From assembly GCA_002205965.3 (NCBI GenBank), contig NADL03000599.1:2046001-2110000 (forward strand): a stretch of DNA of 64,000 nt, given 5' to 3'. The notes under the pieces were generated by a model. The model did not search any database. It was not told where the DNA came from and saw only the letters and a list, made by a program, of their open reading frames with translations. This document shows positions 31,289 through 41,400 of the stretch, in pieces. Within the stretch, counting starts at the first letter, position 1; every line of letters begins with the position of its first letter. The position numbers and the translations under genes were made by a program. The stretch comes from Kappaphycus alvarezii (Eukaryota; Rhodophyta; Florideophyceae; Gigartinales; Solieriaceae).

Positions 31289-31857
31289 TCAGTTCCTAGA
31301 CGGAAAGAACTGCGCACCGCATTGCACAACAGCTGTGTGACCTTCTTTTTCAGCCTTCTGCGCACTTACTGTTTTGACCTGAATATCTTTCGCGCGAAAA
31401 GCGTAGATATCATCGTCCAAAGTGTAAAACCCGTAATTGGGATCAAGAAACACCTTTATCGATACGCTAAAGGGCGTCCTTTCAAAGTCGCCCATAAGCA
31501 CAGTCAGGTCCCGTCGCGATAAACACACCGGCTCTAATCGCCCCTGCCACCGGTACATGAGAACGGCGTGAGTTCATACAGTAATTTTCTCCTTATAGCT
31601 GTATAAACTTTGTTACCAGTGAACTGGTGAATAATTTCCGTGGCCAATTCAAGGCTCAAGCGGGAAGTGGAGACAAAATTGTACACGTCCAGAAGAATGT
31701 GCAGGTCGGAAAGTGCAACGACTTCCTGTTCCTCATTACGTTCTCTCGACTGAAGGGCAGTCTTCTCATTCACCCAAGTTCCATATTGATTCAACGCCGC
31801 ATCTGGAAATAACTTTATCAGGGAAGCTCTCCCCCATTTTAAGGTTCCGGGTTGCAA
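31289..31857 (-). pseudogene. piggyBac-like transposase, N-terminal and first DDE block
   Basis: The frame 31534-31857 encodes ALNQYGTWVNEKTAL and LLDVYNFVSTSRLSLELATE, helical but unassigned. The frame 31289-31558 holds GFYTLDDDIYAFRAKDIQVK and AQKAEKEGHT, which resembles the first-Asp block of piggyBac-type transposases (xxDExxxxFxGRxxxxxxxxxKPxKxG). A phase change separates the two. Confidence 0.45.
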
Positions 31858-32139
31858 TTCGACTTCAACATCCTCACTACGGTAGATGCATGAAGTCTCG
31901 ATATTTAATTAAAAAATGATGCTTTAATGATCTTCTGATCCATCAAAGTAATACAGGGGGTCTCTGAATCTTCCAATGGTGTTCTGGGTCTCTTCCCGAT
32001 CCATTCCCTTCTACCCGTGAGCCGTTTGTTATTTCATCGCCCGTTTCAACTGTTTGTCCGTCTCTAGCTCTTCTGCCTCTACCACCGCGTCCTCTTGATC
32101 TTCTTCCACCGTTTTGTTTCCCTGATATCACACGAGCAG

Positions 32140-33160
32140 TCCTTCCTCTTCGAGACTGCTACTGGTTACCAGATGGTTCTGGAGGCGTATTTTCATGGGC
32201 TCTACTTCCCGCTCCTGCTGTATCTCCTATTGCCTGCAACGGGGCAACATGATACGCCTTCAACGGAGTGTAGAGGCCTGGTGTTTGTGTGGCATCGACT
32301 TATGGCGGTACATACAGCTCATGCTCTGGGTGTGTTAATAACTCGAGGGGGTGTTGGGGGATGATATAGCTGGAGATCGAAGGGATCGACCATGGCGCGG
32401 AGTACGAGGGGTTGTGTGAGGGGGAATGCCGGGCCACGGAAAGGGAGCGCAATGCTCGGATGATAGAAACACCCAATGACGCGGTCTTGAAAGAGGAGTA
32501 CGACGAGTTGGAGAGGCCTTGTGATGATCTCACTCGGAGTGTTGTTTGCCGATGGAGATGGGAAGCTTTGCCCGCGAGGGAGGATGGAGCATTGACTTTA
32601 GGATGCCGTAACTTCAACACGGGACAAGAACTGCCCTCCAGATTTTTTTTGGCAACAGTGAAAACATAGCATGGACTTGAATCTGTACTTTTGTTTAGTT
32701 CGAATTTCATCAAATGTAAGCCTCTGTGCGCCCAAAAAAGGATGCCAAAAATGCTCCATAGTATCGACGTATCGAACTTAAGGGTATTTGGGGGCCGAGG
32801 TGCAAGAGACCCCAGACCCCCTGAGTTCGATATATCGAAAATATGTGGCATTAGGGATATGAAGCACTCTTTGTCCTCATACAACTACAAGTTTCCGTTA
32901 CATTTTGGGAAGGTAAATTTTTTGGAAGCCCGAAAGTTTTACTCCAAAAAAGTGTTTTTTAATAAATTACAGTAAAGTAATTCTTACTGTACATATGCCC
33001 TCGTTTCTGAACCCCCCCTGATAATACGAACTACAGCATACTTTTTCCAAAATGAAGTCGTTTTCACAACTTCTTGTGAAGAGCGGAAGTTGGTGAGAAA
33101 AAATTGCTCTAGCCCTAACCGAGGTCAACAATCTTGAAAAGTTTGTTTTGATCGGCCATT
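32140..33160. other. Non-coding stretch
   Basis: A long minus-strand frame (32300-32884) is compositionally odd and has no recognised motif; I treat it as chance. One TTCGATATATCGAA palindrome lies at 32825-32838. Confidence 0.45.
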
Positions 33161-33165
33161 TACAC

Positions 33166-33827
33166 TCATGAACTAATGCGGAGGGATACAGAAGCAGTTT
33201 GGTGGTCTCGGGAGCGGGTGCACCCAGGGAGTCGAGGGCTGTAGGGCGGAAATCGAAACCAGGGTCGCGGTGCCGGCAATCGTAAGGGGGGCGTCAGGAG
33301 ACGTGTGAGATATCGTTCCACGTCCCTGAGCTTATCTCGGTGGGCGAGGACTGCAGCTCCACCTGCAGCCTGGGTGGCCTTTGTTGTAGCGGTAGCTTTC
33401 AATGGCGAGGCCACCGTAATATCTAAGGCGTTGGGAAGGGGCGGGTCAGCAGCGCGGAGGGTCGCATGGTGGACCAGTATGTCCGCGGGCCTACGTTCCG
33501 TACCCGGGACGAGGATTGGAACTTCAAACTGGCAGTCCAGTCCAGTAGCGCGGATGACGTGGTAAGCCTAGGTTTTGCGTAGTGGATGCGTCCGAAGCCA
33601 GACGTGCAAAGGTCGGCAGCGTGGTCGCCGCCCTTTTCCCGTCTAATGGGTGCAGTGTTGGCACTGGAGTGGTAACGAATCTGAGTAAACCGAGAGTCCC
33701 AGGTGTCTGCGGAGCACGACGGCCCAGTGGGCGTTGGAGGCCGCGGTGGCCGTCGCAGGGTGCGCAGCAAAGAAGGCGGCTGCGGAGGTACGCCGAAAGA
33801 CAAGACTGCGGATGTCATGCCTGTTGT
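33166..33827 (-). pseudogene. RLE endonuclease fragment adjoining the gypsy element
   Basis: In alternating minus-strand frames it reads RTSAAAFFAAHPATA, VVLRRHLGLSVYSDSLPLQC, GDHAADLCTSGFGR and AHRDKLRDVERYLTRLL, matching element A (LRRYLGLPVYDDSLPRNC, GDHVSDLCSSGFGR, AHRKKVTDLERKQSRRL). It contains the CCHC finger and endonuclease. Several frameshifts are present. The gypsy left LTR begins immediately at 33828. Confidence 0.82.
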
Positions 33828-35347
33828 TGATAAGGGTAAATCGTCGGGAGAAGAGATACTCAGACCCAACTACCCCGAGAAGGAGGTGTTGCAAGCGACA
33901 AAAGTGCTACCGTGGTATAGTTGAACGAACAAACAGAAGTGTATATGGAAGAGAGTTGAGAGGTCTACAAGCAAGTATGGAAGGGGCTGGGTCTACCACT
34001 GATGCTCTGTGACCAACGTAGGAAAAAGTTTTTCTTGGGTCTGAAGTTGACTCTCAACTTCCTACTACTCGGGACTTGACTTGAAGTTGTCTGCCAACTT
34101 GCTTGACCTCTCCATGAGGAAGCAGTTTACTCAGCTTATATAGACTTTTGGCTACCCCTAAAGTCCGAATAAAACTACAGAAGGTACCAGGAAATGCATA
34201 AAAACAATTTGTGTGGACGATATGCTCTAAACAAAAGATACTTAAGAAACTAACAATCAATGAGGTCCTCTTATTTCCCATTCTCTAAATCAGATCCAAA
34301 CAACTCCTCCAAAATATCCATGCTGCCCAAGCAGTCCCCACAAATATCTGCGAACGGCTCATAGCTCTCTATTTCCTCCTGGGAGATATCTAAACTACTA
34401 AAGATATCTCCATCCGGTTCCAGCGTCGGAACCACTTGTTCCATAATCTCCAGTCCAGGCCCCACCACTCCAACACTTTCCATGCCCCCGTTTCCCTCAT
34501 CCACCTCGTCCTCGTCCTCATAATCCTCCTCTTCGTCCTCTTCTTCCCCTTCCTCCTCATCATCCTTTTCCTCCTCTTCTTCCTCTTCCTATTCATCATC
34601 CTCCCCGTTATTAACCTCGTAGACCAATTCAGGGGCTACCCACTCCTCGAAGGTCTCCCCAGCTCCCTCCTCGATGTCCCACTCCCCCCTTACCTACCTC
34701 TTCCGCCTCATCCTCAATAAAAAGGCGACGCACGAATTCGATCACCTTCTTTTTGGTTTGCCGGCGCAGGTAATCATCACGGTCAGTAGGTCCGAAAGGG
34801 AGTAGGGGAATAGAATTTATGGGGCGGGGATGGCGATTTTTGGGAATGACTTTCGAGGGGCATAGGTTGTTCATTTTGATAGGCTTTGGGGAATGGGAGG
34901 CAATGGAGGGTGTTTTGGGTGTGTGGCGGGAGAGGAGTGATAAGTAAAATGATCGGGGACGTTTGAAACTTGGAATGAAGGGGTTTAAATAGGCTCCCGG
35001 GGCAGGTTCTATAGATTAGGAATAGGTAAAATAAATCTGCAAGGGATTTTGTAGTAGTGCATTTGCGCCCTTTTTCTCAAAAAAAACGAATTTGGAAGAG
35101 GAAGTAAGCTAAAAGGGGAAAATAACTTGATTCGGGATCGATTCAGAGGGGTAGATACCGTATAAAAATATCTACATAAAATGGAAGTAAATTTGGAGGG
35201 GACCGCGGTAATGATAAGCAAGGCTCTCGGAGGACGAGGAAGGACCGGAACTATAAGTAATTTTGGACAAAGGGAGGTAGTACAGTAAACTAAAACTCTG
35301 TAGATGACGGCAACAAAAAATCCGTTCCTGTCAGCACGCGCCCAACA
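33828..35347 (-). repeat. 3' LTR of the gypsy element (1520 bp)
   Basis: It is near-identical to 41401-42920. It contains a minus-strand ORF (34271-34874), a pyrimidine-rich tract near 34500-34600 on the plus strand, and a TATTTAAA box on the minus strand near 34983-34993. Confidence 0.95.
34271..34874 (-). pseudogene. LTR-embedded ORF with acidic tail (left copy)
   Basis: Starting at the ATG at 34874, the frame encodes a basic N-terminus (SKVIPKNRHPRPINS, YLRRQTKKKVIEFVRRLFIE). At a run of six G residues near 34685 the phase is lost; one base fewer would lead into EWDIEEGAGETFEEW. That phase runs to a TAG near 34592, then into a Glu/Asp-rich tract and a C-terminus DIFSSLDISQEEIESYEPF and SMDILEELFGSDLENGK ending at 34271. 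Such acidic, Phe/Leu-spotted ends resemble transcription activation domains. The ORF lies about 110 bp downstream of the TATTTAAA box, so in the 5' LTR it would be the first ORF of the genomic RNA. Confidence 0.55.
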
Positions 35348-35356
35348 CCCCCCCGC
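35348..35356 (-). other. Polypurine tract of the gypsy element
   Basis: The minus strand reads GCGGGGGGG immediately before the TGTTGGGC start of the 3' LTR. Confidence 0.75.
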
Positions 35357-35412
35357 ACTTAGGTCGAACGTCCCATCTCGTCCTCAATGCTCTTGTTGTT
35401 CTTGTGGGAGTT

Positions 35413-36440
35413 CTATCCATTCATCAGGGAGAGTATATGGTTGACTGAAAGGATATGGTAGTAGCTCATTTCCAATATGATGAGAGATTGTGTACCGTGC
35501 GATGACCGGCTCATCTCCTTGGTCAAGGGTTTCGTAGATTCGGGTGTGGTTTCATAGTGTTCTCTAATGAGCTCCTCCTGTTTCACTTCTCCAAACCTTC
35601 CAAATGTGAGGTAGTAGACGTAGTATGCCAACTTTTCTGGCAAAAGGTCCAGAAACTGGTATGTGGAGGAGAAAAAACTCGCATTATAAGGACTGAGTCC
35701 TCACGAGTCAAGTGCGCCCCGTGAATGGTTTGGAGGCACATGCAAATACTAATGGCAAAAAAGGAAATTACTTCTGCTTCTCGAGGGTCCTCTGTTATCT
35801 CACGAAGCCAACGTCTGATTGGTAGTCGTCCAATAATTAAAGAGGCATAGTTTCCCCCTGGGAGACTAGGCGGTGTTTGAGGTGATCTTCTTAGTGATCT
35901 TCCTCGCTGCTCCCGATGCCTTGCCCTCTTCGATGATCCGCCCCGATCACTTGATGGTCCTGCTCGTATCATCATGACGGTCTCGGGAGGATCTTGATCT
36001 TCAGCTGAGCTTGTGTTCCTGAGTAAAGAAACGTAAGGTTCCCATAGAGGATACGGGACCAGTCGATATTCCATATCAGGGGGTAAGGCGTAACCTCTCA
36101 GTCGCACATCTTGGTTGTTCTTGAGAAATACGTAAATCGGACGGTCAATGTTCAGATACGTTTGCGACAAGTCTCCGATAGCTATCATTCCATACCTTCC
36201 TATAGAGTAATGATATATTACCTCCACAAACTCTGGACCTGCTTCCGTGAACGTTCCGTTTTGGAATGAAAATAAAACTCTTATTAATAGTCCGAAATCT
36301 TCTTCAAGTAGCAATGGTCCGTTCAACGTACGAAAACATAGCCATATATTAATGTAGAAATGGATGATTACGTGGAGTTCGTAGTAGTCCCGCGTAATAG
36401 AGATGATCCATTCCCAGGCCCTTTTTTTCTCCCATAGGAA
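35413..36440 (-). pseudogene. Extra gypsy ORF downstream of integrase
   Basis: It is in the same phase as the integrase frame, separated only by the TGA at 36441-36443, and open from there to 35583. It reads WEKKRAWEWIISITRDYYEL, HYSIGRYGMIAIGDLSQTYL, then an Arg/Ser-rich stretch (SSKRARHREQRGRSLRRS). A T6 run near 35685 marks a likely one-base slip into the frame 35413-35643 (LLPEKLAYYVYYLTFGRFG). This is the position of env or other accessory ORFs in some gypsy elements, but I see no signal peptide or transmembrane segment. Its function is unknown. Confidence 0.6.
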
Positions 36441-37478
36441 TCATTCTATAGTTAAAGATGAGTATGCCCGTGGTTGCGCATAGTCCTCCTGTGTGAGAAG
36501 GGATTCTTCAGGCCTTTGATGGTAAGGGACCAGACGATGTGCATAAATGGCCCTCCTTGATCTCTTCCCTGAGCTTGAACAGAGCTCATAATGCGGGTGT
36601 CTTTCCTCCGTGACAATGCACGGGTTCGAGTACTTTGTTTGGAAGGCCGCCCACTTCACAGCCTGTTGCATTGCTTTTCCATGTACTACAAGTACTCTAG
36701 AGCCGACTGAAAAGGTTCGGACTGGAGTCTCTGCACCCTCATTTCTTGTCTGTGTTAACGCGCGGTGTGATCTCCAGCCTTCAGTGGCCAGTAGTTCGAC
36801 TTCTCTACTCTCTTTGTCGATATTATTTGTTTCCATATCTCTCTTTAACATTCTAGGAGCCCTTCCGTACATTAGCTCGAATGGTGAGCGTCCACTTCTT
36901 CCTCTGCTACGACGATAGCCGTATAACACTTTTGGTAAGTCATCTTCCCATTGGATTTCATTCTCCGACATAGTTTTCGATATTGCTCGTTTGATGGTTC
37001 CAACCATCCTCTCCGCTTTCCCGTTTGACATAGGAGCGTATGCGAGAACGGTCTTCAGCTGAATCCCTTTTTCTACCAAGAAACGAAGCAGTGAAGTTGC
37101 AGTAAAACAAAGGGCGTTATCCGAGATGATCCTTTTTGGAATACCAAAGGGTTCAATTATTTCTTTTTCGATGAATCTCAGGACCACCTCAGCATTTGCC
37201 TCCTCAACTGCAACTGCTATTGGCGATCCAGTAAGATGTTCCACCCCTATAAGGAGATATTTTTCTCCGGAAGAGGTTTCCTTGAATGGGCCGGCAAATT
37301 CAATTGAGAAGGTTTCAAAAAGACCGGAAATTGGGAAGCTTGGAGTGGTCTTATAATTTCGTATCGGAGTGAATTTTTGACAGTTGTCACAGCTTTTCAC
37401 TAAATTATAGACTTCCTTATGGATTCTAGCCCACCAGAATCTCTCCGTAATGAATTTTTGGTTTTTTCGAGATCCCAA
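36441..37478 (-). CDS. Gypsy integrase core and C-terminal domain
   Basis: The 345-codon frame has the CDNCQK half of the HHCC zinc domain, then FSIEFAGPF where the first catalytic Asp reads Glu (codon 37299-37301), IISDNALCF with the second Asp, and NGKAERMVGTIKRA with the Glu. SRGRSGRSPFELMYGR is the usual block after the core. A C-terminal region with VGSRVLVVHGKAMQ follows. It would insert the cDNA, but the D-to-E change probably disables it. The HH half (FHDELGHWDLEKTKNSLRR) is in the preceding frame. Confidence 0.9.
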   Translation of the reverse strand: MGSRKNQKFITERFWWARIHKEVYNLVKSCDNCQKFTPIRNYKTTPSFPISGLFETFSIEFAGPFKETSSGEKYLLIGVEHLTGSPIAVAVEEANAEVVLRFIEKEIIEPFGIPKRIISDNALCFTATSLLRFLVEKGIQLKTVLAYAPMSNGKAERMVGTIKRAISKTMSENEIQWEDDLPKVLYGYRRSRGRSGRSPFELMYGRAPRMLKRDMETNNIDKESREVELLATEGWRSHRALTQTRNEGAETPVRTFSVGSRVLVVHGKAMQQAVKWAAFQTKYSNPCIVTEERHPHYELCSSSGKRSRRAIYAHRLVPYHQRPEESLLTQEDYAQPRAYSSLTIE

Positions 37479-38150
37479 TGCCCTAACTCATCATGAAAAG
37501 TCCTCAAGATCTTGATTCTTTCTTTCAAAGGGGCCACTAGACGAGGACCTGCTTTAGTGTGTCGGAAGAGTTTCCCATTCCGCAATGTAAAAGCCTTCTG
37601 ATTCCTGCGTACCCAATTTCTGTGTTCAAGATCAACCTTTCTCATTTCTAGTCCATCCAGGAAATTAATTAGTCCGTGAATATTAGCTTCGTACTCGTTT
37701 TCGTTCGGCACTTGCACCTCGGCAACTCCGACGATGTCCATGGAAGCTTTTTCATTTGGACTCAGTGGATCCCTCAAGCGGGATAAGTAATCGGCAGGCT
37801 GATTATTGCGTCCGGGCCTATACACAATTTCAAACCGATATTCTGCGAAAATGTCGAGCCATCGAGCTAAGCGTTGATGTACATCTTTCTTTTGGAATGC
37901 TGTCTTAAGTGCCTGGTGATCAGTTATCAAGACAAATTTTTCGAGTGATAAAAGGTACACGCGGAACTTTTTCAGTGCGAAGAAGACAGCTAGCGCTTCT
38001 TTCTCGCAGACTGATTATCTCTTTTCCGCACCATGCAGAGTGCGACTTGCCAATTGAACAGGGTTTAATCTTCCGTTTTCATCTTTTTGGAACAAAACGG
38101 CACCCAAAGACCGTTCTGATGCATTTGTTTCCACAACAAATGGTCTCATG
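37400..38150 (-). pseudogene. Gypsy RNase H and integrase zinc-domain start
   Basis: ITDHQALKTAFQKKDVHQRL and RPGRNNQPADYLSRL are gypsy RNase H blocks (37740-37960). In another phase at 38040-38150 the sequence reads FVVETNASERSLGAVLF, where the first RNase H Asp is Asn. TFHDELGHWDLEKT begins the HHCC zinc domain of integrase. Phase changes lie near 38000 and 37470. Confidence 0.85.
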
Positions 38151-39246
38151 AAATCTGGGTACATGAGGACTGGGGGACACATAGCTTATCTTTGAGCTCC
38201 TCAAATGCAGTTTGCATTTCCTTGTTCCAGTAAAATTTTCCGTTCTTCGTAGTGCTGGCATGTAACGGTGCTGCAGTCTTGGCGAAATCTTTGATAAATC
38301 TTCTGTAATACGAGGCCAGTCCTAAGAAGCTTCGAACCTCCGTCTTTGAAGCGGGCCTTGGTGACAACTTGATTTTTTTCGTTTTCTCTGGATCCACTTT
38401 AATTCCCTCTTGGTCGACGATATGACCGAGTAATTGGATAGAAGTTTTCGCAAAGAAGCATTTGCTCAACTTAATTTTCAGGCTGTATTCAGATATCCTC
38501 TCCACCACTGTCTTGACATGCGATATGTGCTGATCCAAGGTTTTTGAGAATATTACCACATCATCGATATAAACTCTTGCAAATGGAAGTCCTTTCAAAA
38601 CCTCGTTCATCATTCTTTGGAATGTAGCCGATGCATATATGAGACCAAAAGGCATCACTTCGAACCTGAAGGTACCGGCTTTGCTGGTAAGAGTTGTTTT
38701 TTCCTTACATTTTTCATCCAATGGAATCTGCCAATAGCCAGTGTAGAGGTCAATTGATGTGAAGTATCTCCCGTCCTTCAAGTCCTCGAGGATTTCCTCC
38801 ATATTTGGAATCGGAAATCGATCGGGTATCATTCTCTGGTTCAGTTGTCGGTAATCGACGCAAAAGCTAAGTTTTCCATCTTTCTTTGGTGCTACCACAA
38901 CTAAAAATGACCATGGGGATGAAGCTGGCCGAATAATATCATTTTCCATCATACTTGTAACATTCTCTGAGATAAACTGGTCATATTTCGGCGCTTGACG
39001 TCTAGGCCTGTGGTAAATTGGTTGAGTATCGGTAAGTTCAAATGAGTGAGTGACCGGTACACTTGCTTGTCTTAGATCTGAAACGCTCCATGCAATTACT
39101 TCGGAAGATTTTAACATGTCGGATATTTTCATTGAGGCGGGGGCGGGAAGGTGCTGTAATTTTTCTTGAATTTCTGCCATCTGGCGCTCTTCTTCTTCTT
39201 GATCCTCACCCTCCAAATTTTGAAGGACATTTTCCGGTGTGCTCAC
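38146..39246 (-). CDS. Gypsy reverse transcriptase
   Basis: The 366-codon frame has all main gypsy RT blocks: HRPRRQAPKYDQFI, KKDGKLSFCVDYRQLN, TSIDLYTGYWQIPL (first Asp), FRFEVMPFGLIYASATFQRM, FARVYIDDVVIFSKTLDQH (YIDD), LGHIVDQEG and VRSFLGLASYYRRFIKDF. The catalytic residues are intact. It is in phase with the protease ORF, divided only by a TAA at 39292-39294. Confidence 0.93.
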   Translation of the reverse strand: MSTPENVLQNLEGEDQEEEERQMAEIQEKLQHLPAPASMKISDMLKSSEVIAWSVSDLRQASVPVTHSFELTDTQPIYHRPRRQAPKYDQFISENVTSMMENDIIRPASSPWSFLVVVAPKKDGKLSFCVDYRQLNQRMIPDRFPIPNMEEILEDLKDGRYFTSIDLYTGYWQIPLDEKCKEKTTLTSKAGTFRFEVMPFGLIYASATFQRMMNEVLKGLPFARVYIDDVVIFSKTLDQHISHVKTVVERISEYSLKIKLSKCFFAKTSIQLLGHIVDQEGIKVDPEKTKKIKLSPRPASKTEVRSFLGLASYYRRFIKDFAKTAAPLHASTTKNGKFYWNKEMQTAFEELKDKLCVPQSSCTQIS

Positions 39247-39291
39247 ATCTTCAGATATGGAATTCGACGTATTCTTATTTTCTTTGCAAAG

Positions 39292-40305
39292 TTAATCTTC
39301 TTTCACGCTCTGAATGCCGTCCTTTGATTCGATATTATCGCAAAAAGAAACAAATTCAGGTCTCAAGCCTACCCTAGAATTCCAGTCGTCATCTGTTTCA
39401 AACCCGGAATCACACTCGTCCCATGTCATGTTCATTATCCCTCGAGCGTACCCTTTTCCACTTTCGAAAGTTTTAGCTGGTTCGGAATCTTCGCTGTCAT
39501 AGCTAGAAGTGAAATCTTCACTGTTCGTTTCTCTTAAATCTTCCGGATGTGTGCTTTTGTCAAAATCCAGGGGCATCTTCACGGTTCTGCCGTCAATATT
39601 AACTGAAACGATTTGGTTGCCAAAGTCAATGCATATCATTAGTCTTTCCATGGTAGGGCAGCCAACGATTGCATCGAAAGGGAGATCAGGCATGACAAGA
39701 AAGTCTACATCAACTTTAGAGTCCCCAAAGAACACGGAAACCTTGTCAACAGTGTCCATGCATTTTGATACGGTTCCATCCGCCACAGTTATTTTTCGAG
39801 TAGTTGGAGTAATTTCGAGACCTAGATCTGTCACCAAAGTTTCTGAAATGAGGTTTGGAACAGCGCCCGAATCGAAAAGGGCTTGGGTTTTCATTCCCAA
39901 CACTTTGTCTGGTACCAGCTTAAGACGTCTTGGTGCTTTCGAGGCCGATTGAAGAAACAGTTTCGTACCCTTAGCGGACTTATTAGACCTGATAATTTTT
40001 TTGAGTTCTTTTCTCGCATCCTCTGCGTCGCCCCTCAAAAGTTGACCAGACGTTATCTCAGTTGGGGCCGATGCAAGCTCAGCCACCAAATTGTACTTCT
40101 TCACATACTGTAGTACGTCCTTCGGGATACTCTTAACTTTCTTACTCTTTTTCGTCTTCTTGGCCGGAGTGATTTCCACTCCTGGAACAACTTGATCAGA
40201 CCTCTTGGTCCGAGGAGGTACAGGTGCTGGGATATGTTCCAGCATTCCATAATCTAGCCTAGGTTTCTTCGATAAAATGTTCCCTTCCCCATCCCTTTTT
40301 GTCAC
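39292..40305 (-). CDS. Gypsy aspartic protease region
   Basis: The 337-codon frame begins with a Lys-rich region (KKTKKSKKVKSIPKD). TQALFDSGAVPNLIS is the retropepsin active site (DSGA) and FDAIVGCPTME is the second conserved block (ILG-like). An acidic linker follows to the RT. It is open throughout, ending at TAA 39292. Confidence 0.88.
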   Translation of the reverse strand: MTKRDGEGNILSKKPRLDYGMLEHIPAPVPPRTKRSDQVVPGVEITPAKKTKKSKKVKSIPKDVLQYVKKYNLVAELASAPTEITSGQLLRGDAEDARKELKKIIRSNKSAKGTKLFLQSASKAPRRLKLVPDKVLGMKTQALFDSGAVPNLISETLVTDLGLEITPTTRKITVADGTVSKCMDTVDKVSVFFGDSKVDVDFLVMPDLPFDAIVGCPTMERLMICIDFGNQIVSVNIDGRTVKMPLDFDKSTHPEDLRETNSEDFTSSYDSEDSEPAKTFESGKGYARGIMNMTWDECDSGFETDDDWNSRVGLRPEFVSFCDNIESKDGIQSVKED

Positions 40306-40385
40306 ATTGACTTGACTAATTTCTTCAGCGATTTATACGTTACCGGCATCCGTCAACCTTTGATCCTTTCTGTTTTGTAAGATTT

Positions 40386-40766
40386 TCATCTCTGGTCCTG
40401 ACTCGCTCCTCGCGTCCGATAAATTTGCTCTTCTGTTGTCTTAGACCAGCAGTTACCTTCATGATGCCCATATCGTCCGCACTTTCCACAACGAGTGTTT
40501 CTATGTGGATTATCAGGACACCTATTTGCAAAGTGTCCAAACTTGTGACAGTAAGAACAGACTTCTGCGGCCCTACGGGCCCCAGACTGGTTCTTCTTAA
40601 TGGTAAGAGTAAGGCTTTCCAACTGCGAGGTTATCATGTCAAGTCGATTATCGAATCGGGTTTCCAACCTTTCTTCCAAGTTTTTGACATCGCTCCTGAC
40701 AGATTCCAATGCTGCTGCACTAGTAGCCGGCCTTTGATAATTCTTTTCAGGATGTACGATCGGCAT
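40386..40766 (-). pseudogene. Gypsy gag nucleocapsid with two zinc knuckles
   Basis: A helical stretch (RSDVKNLEERLETRFDNRLD) precedes CSYCHKFGHFANRC and CGKCGRYGHHEGNC, two perfect CX2CX4HX4C knuckles that would package RNA. It is out of phase with the upstream gag and the downstream protease. Confidence 0.88.
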
Positions 40767-40834
40767 AGATGTACGGGTTTCCCTCGGTACTTCACTTAGT
40801 GCCTGAAACGTCTACGAATTTTTGACAAATTCTA

Positions 40835-41311
40835 CTATAGTACCTTCAGTTCATTAAAAGTGTGAGGGCCCTTGATGAGGAGGAAATCGGAGAGCCGCTT
40901 ATCCCCCATCGCCGCCTTACGCAGCATTCCGTACTTGGCTTGGGCGTTGAACCCGGCCTTTTCATAGAGATCACGCAAGTATACCAATGAGCTTAACAAG
41001 TCGTCGAAGTTGAGCCGGGCCTCTATGGCGGTACAAATCATCTCATCTGGTTATACCTCCTTAGCATACTCTTTCACAAGCCACTCACATACCTCACCGA
41101 AATTACGCCCATTCCCGTTAAGTGACCACCCGTTGATAAACTTTGCCTTATATTTGTGCTTTGCGTCACCATGAAGATAGGCGAAGATACTTTCGGCCTT
41201 CTCTTCATCGCTCTTCTCACGCATCACAACGTTGACATATGTATAGAGAAACTTCTCAACCTCTTCACTCTTGCCCCCTGTGAATGTTATACGAGCAGCG
41301 TTGAGATCCAT
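40835..41311 (-). pseudogene. Gypsy gag capsid region
   Basis: The frame starts MDLNAARITFTGGKSEEVEK and continues FLYTYVNVVMREKSDEEKAE and FAYLHGDAKHKYKAKFINGW, a gypsy-type capsid pattern (Phe-x-Gly, then HGDAK). A TAA at 41051-41053 interrupts it; the same phase goes on as NFDDLLSSLVYLRDLYEKAG to 40835. Confidence 0.82.
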
Positions 41312-41400
41312 GATTACAGAAAAGAAATCGCCACGAAGTGTTCCCTAATACTACTCAACTCGAATACCTCGGCTGCAACCCCCTCCACAAGAGTACCAAA

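Larger units (their letters stand above)
27916..31857 (-). mobile_element. piggyBac-like DNA transposon remnant with nuclease-like insert
   Basis: Minus-strand fragments in order give an N-terminal region (31534-31857), a first DDE block (31289-31558), 1.2 kb without similarity, a second DDE block (29701-30066), a YqaJ-like nuclease segment (28821-29471), a KGGVD block (28586-29035) and a Cys-rich C-terminus (27916-28401). The first and last blocks follow the order of piggyBac-type transposases. Terminal repeats and TTAA duplications could not be placed, so the true ends are unknown. Confidence 0.6.

Noticed and set aside
32300..32884. 194-codon minus-strand ORF
   Set aside because: It has no motif, spans a TTCGATATATCGAA palindrome and low-complexity sequence, and has no relative in the window; I treat it as chance.
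34436..34720. Plus-strand ORF rich in Leu/Phe in the gypsy LTR, resembling a membrane protein
   Set aside because: It is the complement of the Glu/Asp-coding pyrimidine tract; the hydrophobic pattern is a by-product of TCC/TTC repeats.
35413..36440. Calling the extra gypsy ORF an envelope gene
   Set aside because: There is no signal peptide, transmembrane segment or cleavage-site-like pattern; position alone is not enough.
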